A stretch of 64,000 nucleotides of DNA from Acidobacteriota bacterium (lineage in GTDB: Bacteria; Acidobacteriota; Polarisedimenticolia; J045): positions 62,001 to 126,000 of the forward strand of contig JAUZRX010000015.1 in assembly GCA_030949985.1 (NCBI GenBank), read 5' to 3'. Made by a program: the position numbers and the translations under genes. Shown piece after piece: positions 17,340-26,673 of the stretch. Position 1 is the stretch's first letter, and every line of letters begins with the position of its first letter. The notes under the pieces are model-generated. The model was not told where the DNA came from and searched no databases. It saw nothing but the letters and a program-made list of their open reading frames with translations.

Positions 17340-18662
17340 ATGAGTGTTCTCCAATCGCAGGGGTGGGTGTGGAAGGCTGCCGTGGCAGCGCTCCTGGCGG
17401 CGTTGGCGCTGCCGCCGGCATCCGGGCTGGGGCTCAGCGAATCCAAGCCCGGCATCTGGGGTACGGTCACCGATACCGACGGGCAGCCCCTGCGGGGGAT
17501 CGTGATCACCGTGGCCGCGGCCACTGCGGCGGATGATCCGATGCGGCTCAAGACCAGCAAGAAGGGCAAGTTCGCCATTCCCCGAGTGGAGTTCATCAAG
17601 GAAGGCTACATCGTCGGCATCGACTCCGACGTCTACTTCATCCGCCATTTCCATTTCAAGACCCGGCGGGCGAACGGCGACATCTGGCAGGACGACGAGG
17701 CGGACCTGGTACCCCGCAACCAGGACAAGCTGCCGATTCTCCGCTACCGGGGCGGCCATGCCCGGGTCGATTTCGTCCTCGAGAAGCTCGAGGACTTCAA
17801 TGCCGAGGAGGCCCGCCAGGCGGCGGCCGATGCGGCCCGGGCAGCGCAGGCGGCCAAGGCCGCCAAGGTCCGGGAGCGGGCGAAGCTGACGCCCCTGGAC
17901 CTGGCCGAGGAAGCGTTGAGCCTGGGCGACTACGCTACCGCGGCGAAAAAGTTCGAGGAGGCCATCGAGGCGGATCCCGAGAACGCGGAGCTGCGTTTCC
18001 GGCTGGCCCGAACCCTGGCCCGCGACGGCGATGCGGCGGGCGCCTTGCGGATGGCCAACAAGGCCCTGGCCCTTGACCCCGATCTGCCGGGGGTGCGGCT
18101 GCGCATGGCCGCCTGGATGGACGAGATGGGCCAGCTCGGTGCGGCGACCGGTCTGCTGGAGAAAGAACTGGAGCTGAACCCGGGTGACCCGAACGTGCTC
18201 TCCACCCTGGTCGCCGCCTACGAAGCGGCCGGCGACCGGGAGAAGGCGGACGCCACCCTGGCGCGTTGGGTGGAGGCGGCTCCCGAAGACCCCCGGGCGC
18301 TGATGGCTCTGGCGGCCGCCAAGATCCGGCGGAACGACTTTGCCGCGGCCTCGGAACTCTACGAGCGGGTGGCGGCCCTCGACCCTGAGAATGCGCACAA
18401 GATGTTCTACAACGCCGGGGTCTCGGCGGTGCGCAAGCAGGGATCGATCAGCAGGGAGGACCGGGAACGCGCGGTGGCGGCTTTCTCCAAGGCCATCGAG
18501 ATCAAGCCCGACTACGCCAAGGCGCACCTGATGCTCGGTGACGCTCTCGTCGGCCTGGGCAAGCTCGCCGAGGCCAGAAAACACTACGAGAGGTTCCTCG
18601 AGCTGGCCCCCGACGATGCTCAGGCTGCCAAGGTCAAGGCGATCCTCTCCGCCTTCCCCTGA
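17340..18662 (+). CDS. Secreted TPR protein with carboxypeptidase-like regulatory domain
   Basis: This is a 440-residue protein with an N-terminal signal peptide (about residues 10-30, AAVAALLAALALPPASG). A CarboxypepD_reg-like beta-sandwich follows (WGTVTDTDGQPLRGIVITV), then an Ala-rich, probably helical linker (about 155-180). Residues 185-440 form a chain of tetratricopeptide repeats with recognisable helices such as LGDYATAAKKFEEAIEADPE and DYAKAHLMLGDALVGLGK. It probably acts as a periplasmic or surface-associated scaffold. A GATAAT -10-like word is found at 17266-17271. The gene ends 24 bases from the convergent DUF2058 gene. No catalytic residues were seen. Confidence 0.85.
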   Translation: MSVLQSQGWVWKAAVAALLAALALPPASGLGLSESKPGIWGTVTDTDGQPLRGIVITVAAATAADDPMRLKTSKKGKFAIPRVEFIKEGYIVGIDSDVYFIRHFHFKTRRANGDIWQDDEADLVPRNQDKLPILRYRGGHARVDFVLEKLEDFNAEEARQAAADAARAAQAAKAAKVRERAKLTPLDLAEEALSLGDYATAAKKFEEAIEADPENAELRFRLARTLARDGDAAGALRMANKALALDPDLPGVRLRMAAWMDEMGQLGAATGLLEKELELNPGDPNVLSTLVAAYEAAGDREKADATLARWVEAAPEDPRALMALAAAKIRRNDFAAASELYERVAALDPENAHKMFYNAGVSAVRKQGSISREDRERAVAAFSKAIEIKPDYAKAHLMLGDALVGLGKLAEARKHYERFLELAPDDAQAAKVKAILSAFP

Positions 18663-18686
18663 AGACGGCCTGGAGACCGGTCAGAC

Positions 18687-19202
18687 TCACGGCTCTTGCG
18701 GTTCGATTCGGGAGGGCTCGAAGAAGCGGACCCAGGTGGGGTCGATCTCCCGGATCTTCTCCGCGGTGCGGGCCGGCACCAGGCGGAAGCTCTCGGGGCG
18801 GCTGCCGGGGATTTCGCAAATCGCGGCCCGGCCCTCGGTGAGCTGTGTGGCCGCGCTGTCGTTGAGGTCGAGGTAGAGGATCGTCTTCCGGCGAGTGACG
18901 AAGTGGAATTTGCGCGGGCCGCGGATACCGTCGCTCAGGGCGTGGTCCTCGATCAGTTGCACGATACGAGCTTGCAGTGCCGCGTGGGCCTGCTGGTCGA
19001 GGCGCTCGAGTTCGCGTCGCCGGTCCGCCTCCCGCCGGGCCTGCTGCTCGCGGGCGCGGGCCTGCTCGTAAGCGAGCTTTTCGTCGGTGGCGGCGCGCTT
19101 GCCGATCTTCTTCTTGCGGGCGCGTTCCCGGTTGGCCAGCTCCCGGGCCCGCTTTTCCGATACCAGCCCCTTCTTCAGCAATTCGTCGCGCAGGTTACCC
19201 AC
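18687..19202 (-). CDS. DUF2058-like nucleoid/unknown protein
   Basis: The product has 171 residues. The N-terminal region starts VGNLRDELLKKGLVSEKRARE and continues as a highly charged Arg/Lys/Glu helix (about residues 15-80) rich in REQQARREADRRRE-type repeats. The C-terminal domain contains IRGPRKFHFVTRRKTILYL. This arrangement matches DUF2058 (YaiL-like) proteins, whose function is not known. GTG at 19200-19202 was chosen for the GAGGAAAG site seven bases upstream; an open frame continues a further 14 codons. Confidence 0.75.
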   Translation of the reverse strand: MGNLRDELLKKGLVSEKRARELANRERARKKKIGKRAATDEKLAYEQARAREQQARREADRRRELERLDQQAHAALQARIVQLIEDHALSDGIRGPRKFHFVTRRKTILYLDLNDSAATQLTEGRAAICEIPGSRPESFRLVPARTAEKIREIDPTWVRFFEPSRIEPQEP

Positions 19203-19349
19203 GGCTCTTTCCTCGCCTCCGCTCCTGCGGGGAGCATTCCGCACCCGCGACCGATTCCGCGGTGGCCTCCGGGCGCCGATCAGCGTACATCAAAAGCAGT
19301 GCAAGGGCCGGAGAGGAGGGGCCTTCCGGTCTGCCAGGAGGAGACTCGC

Positions 19350-19838
19350 GTGACTTTTCCCGCGGACAGGAAACTGCTCGAAGGCCGGGAGGATTCCCTG
19401 CGTGCCGCGGCGCTGCGCGTGGCGGGGGAGGCGCCCTGCCAGCTGCCCTGGGACCGTCACACCCTGCTCTGGCTGCACGGGACGACGATGATCGAGGCCC
19501 GCTGCACCGCGGCGGGTGAAATCGCCCTGCGGGCTTTTCTGGTCATCGGCCCGGTGTTGCAGCGGGGGCTCGAAGCCGAACTGGCACGTCTTTCCAGCGG
19601 GCTCGATGTGGGCCGCCTCGAGTGTGACGAGGACGGCGACGTGGCCCTGACCCACACCCTCGGCCCGGCTCTCGACGAGAACGGGCTGCACGACGAGCTG
19701 CAGGCCTTCTGCTGCGTGGCCGACGGCCTCGACGATCTGCTCTGCCGTCGTTTCGGCGGCTACCGGAGCGTGGATCACTTCGAGCGCACGGTGGCCTCGA
19801 TTCTCGGTGCCTCGTTCCCTGACGATCCGCCGAACTGA
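19350..19838 (+). CDS. Unknown protein, possibly YbjN/chaperone-like fold
   Basis: This is a 162-residue protein that I do not firmly recognise. GTG at 19350 follows a strong AGGAGGAGA site. The product has an N-terminal extension with CQLPWDRHTLLWLHGTT, a central FLVIGPVLQRGLEAELARLS, and the acidic LECDEDGDVALTHTLGPALDENGL followed by a Cys-rich helix AFCCVADGLDDLLCRRFGG. The beta-rich middle followed by a late helix is reminiscent of YbjN or type III secretion chaperone-like proteins, but no motif proves this. It is flanked by divergent and convergent neighbours, so it is probably transcribed alone. Confidence 0.6.
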   Translation: MTFPADRKLLEGREDSLRAAALRVAGEAPCQLPWDRHTLLWLHGTTMIEARCTAAGEIALRAFLVIGPVLQRGLEAELARLSSGLDVGRLECDEDGDVALTHTLGPALDENGLHDELQAFCCVADGLDDLLCRRFGGYRSVDHFERTVASILGASFPDDPPN

Positions 19839-19887
19839 GTGCCCGGGGAGGCCCTCCGGGCGGCTGCCCGGGGCCCTCGGGGCGTCG

Positions 19888-20613
19888 TCAGCCGCGGGGG
19901 ACGAAACCCGTCATCAGCAACAAGGTGGACGGATCGAGCACCACGTTGAGGTCCTGGTCGAGCATGCGCTGGTCGTCCTTGAGCACGCGCAGCCGGACCT
20001 TGGCGTCGTGGGGATCGAGGCTGAAGGCCAGATCCACCAGGTTTTCGAAGGCGTCGGCCGGTGCCGGCAGGTGACCCGGCCGGGGTTCCGGTCCGTCCCG
20101 GTGGGTTCGGCAGGCCATCCACAACTCCGCCTGTCCGGCCTCCGCGGCGGCGCGCAGTGCAGCCACGTCCGTGGGTTCCACGGAGGCGAGATCGACACGG
20201 TCGACGATGATCACGTCCGGGCGGAAGTCCATGGTCTCGCCCAGCAACTCGACGGTCTGGTGCACCTTTTCGGGGGTGAAGCTGGCGCCCATGAAGGTCT
20301 GGATATGGCGGTAACGCTCCATGCGGAGCTGGATCGCGGCCCAGTGCTCGAGCTTCTTTTCCTGGCGCAGCATCTCCATCAGCAGATCGTCATACCAGCC
20401 CCGCACCTTCTCGACCGTGCGGTCCAGGCTGACATGCAGCACCTTCTGCCCGGAGAGGAGGGCGTCGACGCCGATACCCACGAGAAAGGCGGTCTTGCCG
20501 ACTCCCGCGCGGGCCATGACCAGGGCCAGCCTGCCGGCGCCGGGACCGGGATGGCCGTCGCGTTCGAGCAGGGTGCGTGGAGAACGGCGCAGTCGAAACA
20601 TCAGCTCGGTCAT
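19888..20613 (-). CDS. RecA/DnaB-fold P-loop ATPase of unknown role
   Basis: This is a 241-residue single-domain ATPase. Walker A is [11 protein letters not shown] (about residues 34-44); Walker B is in [12 protein letters not shown]; a [22 protein letters not shown] segment resembles DnaB/KaiC-like helicase cores, but there is no N-terminal DnaB domain. ATG at 20613 overlaps the stop of the upstream EF-G gene by four bases, so it is translationally coupled to a translation factor. Function is unknown; a DNA-repair or ribosome-associated role would be guesswork. Confidence 0.7.
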   Translation of the reverse strand: MTELMFRLRRSPRTLLERDGHPGPGAGRLALVMARAGVGKTAFLVGIGVDALLSGQKVLHVSLDRTVEKVRGWYDDLLMEMLRQEKKLEHWAAIQLRMERYRHIQTFMGASFTPEKVHQTVELLGETMDFRPDVIIVDRVDLASVEPTDVAALRAAAEAGQAELWMACRTHRDGPEPRPGHLPAPADAFENLVDLAFSLDPHDAKVRLRVLKDDQRMLDQDLNVVLDPSTLLLMTGFVPRG

Positions 20614-22697
20614 GGGGTGTCCTCCTCGGCGCCCTGGCCCTTGTACTTCTTCAGCAGCTCCTCCGAGACCTCCTTCGGAACCGGAGCGTAGCGCGCGAAT
20701 TCCATCGTGTACTCCGCCTTGCCCTGGGTGGCCGAGCGCAGGTCGGTGGAGTAGCCGAACATCTCCGACAGGGGCACGTCCGCCTCGATGCGGGCGAAGC
20801 CCTGGTCCTCGGTGGATCCGATGATCGTACCCCGTCGCTGCATCAGCGAGCGGTAGATCGTACCCTGGAACTCCCCGGGACCTTCCACCACCACGCGCAT
20901 CAGCGGCTCGAGGATTCGCGGGCCGGCCTTGCGATAGGCCTCGCGGAAGGCGGCCCGCGCAGCGGCCTGGAAGGCCATGTCGGAGGAATCGACGCTGTGG
21001 GAGTTACCGTCGACGAGCACGACCCGGATGCCGACCACGGGGAAGCCGATCAGACTGCCCTTGGCCAGGGAAGAGCGGAAACCCTTGTCACAGGCCGGGA
21101 TGTACTCGGTGGGGATCGCGCCTCCGCGGATCTGGTCGACGAACTCGTAATCTTCTTCCTCGATCGGTTCGAGGTAACCGACGACCTTGGCGTACTGCCC
21201 GGATCCACCGGTCTGCTTCTTGTGCAGGTAGTCGAAGTCGGCCCGGCGGGAGATCGCCTCGCGATAGGCCACCTGGGGGGCGCCCGTCTCGACTTCGGCG
21301 GCATACTCGCGGCGCATGCGCTCGACGTAGACCTCGAGGTGCAGTTCGCCCATTCCCGAGATGATGGTCTGGCCCGACTCCTCGTCGAGGCGCACCCGGA
21401 AGGTGGGATCCTCCTTGGCGAAACGGGAGAGGGCCTTGCTCATGTTGGCCTGGGCCTTGGAGTCCACCGGCTGGATGCTCAGCGAGATCACCGGGTCGGG
21501 AACGTGCATCGAGGTCATCGCCAGCCGCGGGCCGTCACCGACGAAGGTGTCTCCCGTGTGGCAGTCGATGCCGAACAGGCCGACGATGTCGCCCGCCGCC
21601 GCGGCGTCGATGTCTTCCATCTTGTCCGCGTGCATCCGCACCAGGCGGCCGACCTTGATCTTGCGGCCCGTGCGGGTCTGGATCAGCGTCGATCCCTTCT
21701 GGAGCGTGCCCTGGTAGACGCGGAGGTAGGTCAACTGGCCGAAGCGGCCATCATCGAGCTTGAAGGCATAGGCCACCGTCTGGGCCTCGGGGTCGGCCTC
21801 GAGCACCACCGGTTCGTCGTTGTCCAGGTCCACCGCCTCGATCGGCACGTCCGAGGGGCAGGGCAGGTAGAGGTTCACCGCGTCCATCAGGGGTTGGACG
21901 CCCTTGTTCTTGTAGGCCGAGCCGATCAGCACCGGGGTCAGTTCGAGGGAAAGCACCCCGCGACGGATCGCGTCGTGAATCAACTCGGGGGTGGCCTGAT
22001 CCTCGAGAGCGGCCTCCATCAGTTCATCGGAGAAGAGGCTGGCGGTGTCGAGAAGTTCGGACCGCCGCTCGTCGGCCAGGGGTCTGAGTGCCGCGGGAAT
22101 CTCCGCCGCCTCGACCGTTTCGCCGGCATCCCCTCGAAAGTAGATCGCCTTCATCTCCACCAGGTCGATCACGCCTTCGAAGTCGGCCTCCAGGCCGATG
22201 GGGAGCTGCAGCAGCAGGGCCTGGTGGCCCAGCTTGTCCCGCAGGGCCTGCACCACCCGGTCCGGGTTGGCGCCGGACCGGTCGCACTTGTTGACGAAGG
22301 CGACCCGGGGCACCTTGTAGCGCCGCATCTGCCGGTCGACGGTGATCGACTGGGACTGCACGCCGGCTACCGCGCAGAGCACCAGCACGGCGCCATCGAG
22401 CACCCGGAGGGCCCGTTCGACCTCGATGGTGAAGTCCACGTGTCCGGGGGTGTCGATGATGTTGATGTGGTGGTCTTTCCAGTTCACATAGGTCGAGGCG
22501 GAGGTGATGGTGATACCACGCTCACGCTCGAGTTCCATGTGATCCATGGTGGCCCCGACGCCGTCCTTGCCCTTGACGTCGTGGATCGCGTGGATGCGCT
22601 GGGCGTAGAAGAGGATCCGCTCGGAGAGGGTCGTCTTGCCCGAGTCGATGTGGGCGGAGATTCCGATATTTCGGATCCGCTCGAGCTGGTTGATCAT
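20610..22697 (-). CDS. fusA: Elongation factor G, divergent spd/mitochondrial EFG1-like type
   Basis: This GTPase catalyses ribosomal translocation. The 695-residue protein has G1 [15 protein letters not shown], switch [19 protein letters not shown]3 [22 protein letters not shown]4 [10 protein letters not shown], and all later EF-G domains through [18 protein letters not shown] and [17 protein letters not shown]. The Ser in IDSGKTT (Ala in canonical bacterial EF-G), [17 protein letters not shown] and CAVAGVQSQ match the spdEFG1/mitochondrial EFG1 branch known from spirochaetes, planctomycetes and deltaproteobacteria. ATG at 22697 matches the family start. It is not in a str operon; it has its own consensus-like promoter. 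Confidence 0.93.
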   Translation of the reverse strand: MINQLERIRNIGISAHIDSGKTTLSERILFYAQRIHAIHDVKGKDGVGATMDHMELERERGITITSASTYVNWKDHHINIIDTPGHVDFTIEVERALRVLDGAVLVLCAVAGVQSQSITVDRQMRRYKVPRVAFVNKCDRSGANPDRVVQALRDKLGHQALLLQLPIGLEADFEGVIDLVEMKAIYFRGDAGETVEAAEIPAALRPLADERRSELLDTASLFSDELMEAALEDQATPELIHDAIRRGVLSLELTPVLIGSAYKNKGVQPLMDAVNLYLPCPSDVPIEAVDLDNDEPVVLEADPEAQTVAYAFKLDDGRFGQLTYLRVYQGTLQKGSTLIQTRTGRKIKVGRLVRMHADKMEDIDAAAAGDIVGLFGIDCHTGDTFVGDGPRLAMTSMHVPDPVISLSIQPVDSKAQANMSKALSRFAKEDPTFRVRLDEESGQTIISGMGELHLEVYVERMRREYAAEVETGAPQVAYREAISRRADFDYLHKKQTGGSGQYAKVVGYLEPIEEEDYEFVDQIRGGAIPTEYIPACDKGFRSSLAKGSLIGFPVVGIRVVLVDGNSHSVDSSDMAFQAAARAAFREAYRKAGPRILEPLMRVVVEGPGEFQGTIYRSLMQRRGTIIGSTEDQGFARIEADVPLSEMFGYSTDLRSATQGKAEYTMEFARYAPVPKEVSEELLKKYKGQGAEEDTP

Positions 22698-22858
22698 CGT
22701 GCTCTCATCCCTCGCGTCCCCTGGGGGACGCATGGTCTCGCCGGCTTTTCCGGGAGTGATCGTCGACGGCGGACTTCCCGCCTGTTTCCCCTCGTGGTGG
22801 CGCGCGGCGACTGGACAGGACGACAGCCGGTGGGGCCGACCGGGGAATGACCGGCGGG

Positions 22859-22887
22859 AATATAGGCCGAGCGTCCCGGCCTGTCCA
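22859..22887 (-). promoter_or_regulatory. Sigma-70-type promoter of the EF-G gene
   Basis: On the minus strand TGGACA (22887-22882) and TATATT (22864-22859) are separated by exactly 17 bases. The expected start point is near 22852, giving a leader of about 155 bases before the EF-G ATG. The leader shows no known riboswitch or protein-binding motif to my eye. Confidence 0.65.
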
Positions 22888-22943
22888 GAAAAAAAGTCAT
22901 GGGTTCCGGCAATGACCGGTAAGTCTCGGCGGCGGTGGCGGCC

Positions 22944-23639
22944 TCAGGATTCGGCGAAGCGCTCGCTGAAGCGCCTGAGCGCCTTGGGGGATCCGATCAG
23001 GAACAGCCGGTCGGTGGCGGTCAATTCCCGGTCGGGATCGGGTGGAACCTCCGTACGGAAGGCCACGCCCTGGCCGGTGGGTCCCGCTTCGTGGCGGATC
23101 GCCACCACGTGGAGCCCGAAGGTGTCCCGCAGGTGCAGGTCCTTGAGAGTCTGGCCCACGAACGAGGCCGGCACCCGGTGTTCGCCCATGTCCACGTCGG
23201 GCCCCAGGTCGACGAACTGGGTCAATCCGGGGCGGGCCAGGGTCGCGACCAGGTTCTTGGCCGTGTCGCGTTCGGGGAAGACCGTCTGGTCGGCGCCCAA
23301 GACCCGCAGGGCCTCCTCTTCGTCGCGGCTGTCGACCTGCACCACCAGCCGCGGGACCTTCAGGCGCTGCTTGAGGTGATGGGTCAGCAGCACGGTGGTG
23401 TCGAAGCGCTTGCGCATGGCCAGCACCGCGGCCCACCAGCCCTGGGCTCCCTCCTCTTCGAGAACGCCGGCCTCCCGGATGTCCGCGATCACGGCCCGGG
23501 CCACGTGGGGCGAGATACGGTCGATCAACTCCTGGTCCCGGTCGAAGACGATCACGTCGATCTCCGGCATTTCGGCCAGACCGAGGGCCGTGCGGTAGCC
23601 GAAGACGCTCAGCCCGAGGATCGCGATGGTTCTCTTCAT
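22944..23639 (-). CDS. trkA: TrkA/KtrA-type potassium channel regulatory subunit
   Basis: This cytoplasmic RCK protein gates the TrkH/KtrB potassium transporter. The 231 residues form one RCK_N domain (IAILGLSVFGYRTALGLAEM, with a Rossmann-type glycine pattern, then VIVFDRDQELID) and an RCK_C domain with FVGQTLKDLHLRDTFGLHVVAI. The length equals KtrA rather than the duplicated TrkA of E. coli. It lies 43 bases downstream of the transporter gene on the same strand. Confidence 0.92.
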   Translation of the reverse strand: MKRTIAILGLSVFGYRTALGLAEMPEIDVIVFDRDQELIDRISPHVARAVIADIREAGVLEEEGAQGWWAAVLAMRKRFDTTVLLTHHLKQRLKVPRLVVQVDSRDEEEALRVLGADQTVFPERDTAKNLVATLARPGLTQFVDLGPDVDMGEHRVPASFVGQTLKDLHLRDTFGLHVVAIRHEAGPTGQGVAFRTEVPPDPDRELTATDRLFLIGSPKALRRFSERFAES

Positions 23640-23682
23640 GGGTACCGGTGCCTCCGTTGAAAAGACTTCGTCGACCGGGTGC

Positions 23683-25047
23683 CTAGCCGATCAGGATACG
23701 CTCTGCGGGGTACTCCCGGGGGGGCGGGTGCCGCTGGCCGATGAGGGAGGCGCCGACCACCAGGGGCCCCAGGCGACCGACGAACATCAGCACCACCAGG
23801 ATCAGCTTGCCCGCGGTGGAAAGGGTGGCCGTCACGCCCGTGCTCAGTCCGACGGTGCCCAGGGCGGAGACGATTTCGAAAAGATGGTCGAGGTAGTGGT
23901 CGGTGGCGGCCCGGTGGGCGACCAGCCCCACTTCCGCGATTTGGAGGCCCAGGCCGCCGAGGAAGACCAGGGCCGCGAAGGCGCTCAAGGTGGCCAGGGC
24001 CTTGGCCACCTGGTCGGCCGGAATGCGTCGTCCGAAGACCTCCGGAGAGCGTCGGCCGCCCATCCGGCTCCAGGCGTAAAGGGCCAGGGTGGCCGCCGTG
24101 GTGGTCTTGATACCGCCTCCGGTGGAGCCGGGAGAGGCGCCGATGGTCATCAGCAGCAAGGCCATCACCAGGGTTGCGGCGGTCACCGACCCGGTCGTCA
24201 CCGTGTCGAAGCCGGCGGTGCGGCAGGTCACCGAGAAGAACAGGGGTGCGAGGAGCTTCTCCGCGGGGGAGGCGTGGGCCAGGGTGTTGCCCGCCTCGAA
24301 GATGGCGAAAAAGGTCGCCCCGATGACGATCAGCAGGATGCTGGTGACCAGGACCAGGCGGGTGTGGAGCGACAGGCGCCACCACTGGCGCTGGGCGCGG
24401 GGTGCCGCGGCGAAGTGGAGGATCTCGCTGAGTACCAGGAATCCCAGGCCCCCGGCCACGATCAGAGTCATCACCACCAGGTTGACGATCGGATCGCCCC
24501 GGTAGGCCTCCAGGCTGCTCGAGCGCAGGGCGAAGCCCGCGTTGCAGAAGGCGGAGACGGCGTGGAAGACCGCGTCCCAGGCTGCGGACAGGCCCCAGCC
24601 CCGGGGATCCGAGTAGCCGAAGCGGAGAAAGAGCAGGGCTGCGCCGGCCGCCTCGAAGGCCACGGTCAGGCCGACGACCCGGCGCAGCAGCGAGAGCGGG
24701 CCCAGCAGGCGGGAGCTGCCATGGGTCTGGCGGACGAAGAGCCGCGCTTCGAGATCGGCTCCGCCCCGGACCGAGAGCATGACCAGGGTGCCCAGTGTGA
24801 GGATCCCCAGCCCCCCCAGCTGGATCAGCAGCAGGACGACCCCCTGGCCGAAAACGCTGAGGGTCGTGGGGGTGTCCACCACGACGAGACCGGTCACACA
24901 GACCGCGGAGGTGGCCGTGAACAGGGCCTGGGTCAGGTTCAGCCGGCCCTCTCCCGCCGTGCAGACCGGCAGCGAGAGCAGGATCGTACCGACGAGGATC
25001 AGGGCCAGGAACGAGGCGACCGTGGCCTTGGAGATACGCGGGATCAT
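23683..25047 (-). CDS. trkH: TrkH/KtrB-type potassium transporter
   Basis: This is an inner-membrane potassium uptake subunit of 454 residues. Hydrophobic segments throughout include VASFLALILVGTILLSLPV and VVLLLIQLGGLGILTLGTLVML. Pore-loop glycines appear in TSAVCVTGLVVVD, AFCNAGFAL, CRTAGFDTV and SPGSTGGGIKTTT, as expected for the four selectivity-filter repeats. The neighbouring trkA gene encodes its regulator. Length is in the KtrB range. The ion, potassium with possible sodium coupling, is inferred from the family. Confidence 0.93.
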   Translation of the reverse strand: MIPRISKATVASFLALILVGTILLSLPVCTAGEGRLNLTQALFTATSAVCVTGLVVVDTPTTLSVFGQGVVLLLIQLGGLGILTLGTLVMLSVRGGADLEARLFVRQTHGSSRLLGPLSLLRRVVGLTVAFEAAGAALLFLRFGYSDPRGWGLSAAWDAVFHAVSAFCNAGFALRSSSLEAYRGDPIVNLVVMTLIVAGGLGFLVLSEILHFAAAPRAQRQWWRLSLHTRLVLVTSILLIVIGATFFAIFEAGNTLAHASPAEKLLAPLFFSVTCRTAGFDTVTTGSVTAATLVMALLLMTIGASPGSTGGGIKTTTAATLALYAWSRMGGRRSPEVFGRRIPADQVAKALATLSAFAALVFLGGLGLQIAEVGLVAHRAATDHYLDHLFEIVSALGTVGLSTGVTATLSTAGKLILVVLMFVGRLGPLVVGASLIGQRHPPPREYPAERILIG

Positions 25048-25065
25048 GAGCCCGGAGGGGGGGGC

Positions 25066-25524
25066 TCAGCCCTGGGGACGTGGATCTGTCGGCCGGGTCG
25101 GAAGGGTGATCTTCCTTCGCACGACGATGGTGTCGCCGCTCTCTGCGGCCCGGGCTTCGGGGGGCAGCAGGTAGCTCATCTGCAGGCCGAGGGTCCCCGG
25201 ACAGCGCACCAGCAGGCGATCGCCGTCGCTGCCGCTGATCTTGAGGGGGCCGATGCGGAAACGGCCGTGGAGATCGGCGCTGACCTCGATGACGTCGCCG
25301 TCCTGGTTCTCGAGGCGGACCGTGGCGGGCAGGCCCGGGCCGGTCCAGCCCGCGGGGTCGGCATCGAGGGGATCGACGCGGAAGGTGTCTCCCGCCACCA
25401 CCACGCCCTCCACGATCACCGGGTTGGGGGTGGTCACGCGGGCCAGGCGGCAGCCGCCGAGCCAGGCGGGGCCGGCCGTCAGGAAGGCGAGGGCGAACAG
25501 GACTCCACGACTCGGACGTTTCAT
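25066..25524 (-). CDS. Small predicted lipoprotein
   Basis: The product is 152 residues. Residues 1-24 form a type II signal peptide ending in a lipobox-like LGGC, so the mature protein should be lipid-anchored. The rest is a beta-rich domain with VTTPNPVIVEGVVVAGDTF and DVIEVSADLHGRFRIGPLK that looks like a carboxypeptidase-regulatory or transthyretin-like fold; no catalytic motif is seen. ATG at 25524 was chosen for the AGGAGA site upstream. TACAAT at 25558-25553 could be its -10. It lies 18 bases before trkH on the same strand. Confidence 0.7.
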   Translation of the reverse strand: MKRPSRGVLFALAFLTAGPAWLGGCRLARVTTPNPVIVEGVVVAGDTFRVDPLDADPAGWTGPGLPATVRLENQDGDVIEVSADLHGRFRIGPLKISGSDGDRLLVRCPGTLGLQMSYLLPPEARAAESGDTIVVRRKITLPTRPTDPRPQG

Positions 25525-25818
25525 TCTGGGCGATCTCCTGCGAGGCGGGAGCATTGTATACCCGATAGCCTCCTCGGGGGTATGCCGGAGGGCCGCGTCG
25601 ACGGGGGCTGCCGCCCCGGGTCCGGGCCTGGAACGCCCGCTCGTGGGGGCGGCGTGTCCGGCGGCGTGAGAACGCTTTCGATCTTCTTCGCAGCCGGTCG
25701 TTCTTCAAAACGCGACATTTGAGAACGGGCTTCCGGGCATGCGTCCGGGAAGTGGGAGCGGGTGCCGATTCCGACGCACCGGGAGGCTTCGCGGTGGCAT
25801 GGTGCGAGGGCCGGCGGC

Positions 25819-26505
25819 TCAGGAGAGCGGACGGTGGATCACGTCGCCCGAGCCGTGCACCCGGCGCTCGATGCGCGGGGGATCGCCGTGGTAGATCACG
25901 TCGCCGCTGCCGGCGATGGAGACTTCCAGGGCTTCGATGGCCTCCACCTCGGCGTCGCCGCTGCCGGCGATGGAGACGGAAACCAGGCGGGCCGGAAGGG
26001 CGAAGGCCTGCGCGTCCCCGGAGCCCTGGATGTCGACTTCGAGTCGGTCCACAGCGCCGGAGGCCACGACATCGCCCGAGCCCCGGATGATGACGGAAAA
26101 ACGGGAGCCGGTCAGACCTTCGAGGCGGGCGTCGCCGCTGCCGGCGATCTTCACTTCTTCGAGGGCGGGACTGGTCACGCGCACCGTGATACCCAGCCGG
26201 CTCGAGCAGGAGCCCCGGGTGGAGAGCAGCAGGGTCCCGCTTCGGACCTGGGTGACGACCAGGTCGAGGAGGTTCTCGTCGGTGACGATCTCGAGGGTCG
26301 GCTGGTCGCCGGCGCTCCACTCCAGGTTGAGGGACCCGCGCAGGTCGATGCGGTCGAACGTATCGACCTGGCGGGCCCGGGTTGCCTTGACGCCCGATCC
26401 ACGCACGACGGGGCCTGCGGCCAGGCGGACGCAGCCGGTCGAAGGCAGCGCCAGCAGCGCGATTCCGAGGAGGATCAGCCGGGTCATGGGAGGGATTCGG
26501 GGCAC
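25819..26505 (-). CDS. Head GIN-domain (DUF2807) lipoprotein-like adhesin/auto-transporter-type protein
   Basis: The protein has 228 residues. An N-terminal lipoprotein-like signal (LILLGIALLALPSTGC) is followed by GSGVKATRARQVDTFDRIDLRG, typical of DUF2807 (head GIN domain). The C-terminal half is a right-handed beta-helix built from GSGD turns: IAGSGDA, IRGSGDV, IQGSGDA, IAGSGDA, IAGSGDV and VHGSGDV, spaced about 15-24 residues. Start is GTG at 26505 with a GAGGTGAG site; an internal ATG lies at 26487. The role is not known; such proteins are thought to be surface or periplasmic. Confidence 0.85.
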   Translation of the reverse strand: MPRIPPMTRLILLGIALLALPSTGCVRLAAGPVVRGSGVKATRARQVDTFDRIDLRGSLNLEWSAGDQPTLEIVTDENLLDLVVTQVRSGTLLLSTRGSCSSRLGITVRVTSPALEEVKIAGSGDARLEGLTGSRFSVIIRGSGDVVASGAVDRLEVDIQGSGDAQAFALPARLVSVSIAGSGDAEVEAIEALEVSIAGSGDVIYHGDPPRIERRVHGSGDVIHRPLS

Positions 26506-26673
26506 CGCTCACCTCGCGCAGGAAGGGTCTCGGACTTGCAGCCGGGGCCGGTGGGAGAGCTTTCGCCGGGCCCTTTCGCCGGATTCCTGGCCACCGGGGC
26601 GAGCATAGTCCATGTCCGGGCTTTGCCGTCGGGGCGGCGGTGGCCTTCCGTTCCGGTGGTCGGCGGGAGGCGT

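Noticed and set aside
22888-22935. Intrinsic terminator after trkA (CCGG-based inverted repeat followed by seven Ts on the minus strand)
   Set aside because: The stem is only about four base pairs and the T tract is separated from it by a dozen bases, so it is too weak to call.
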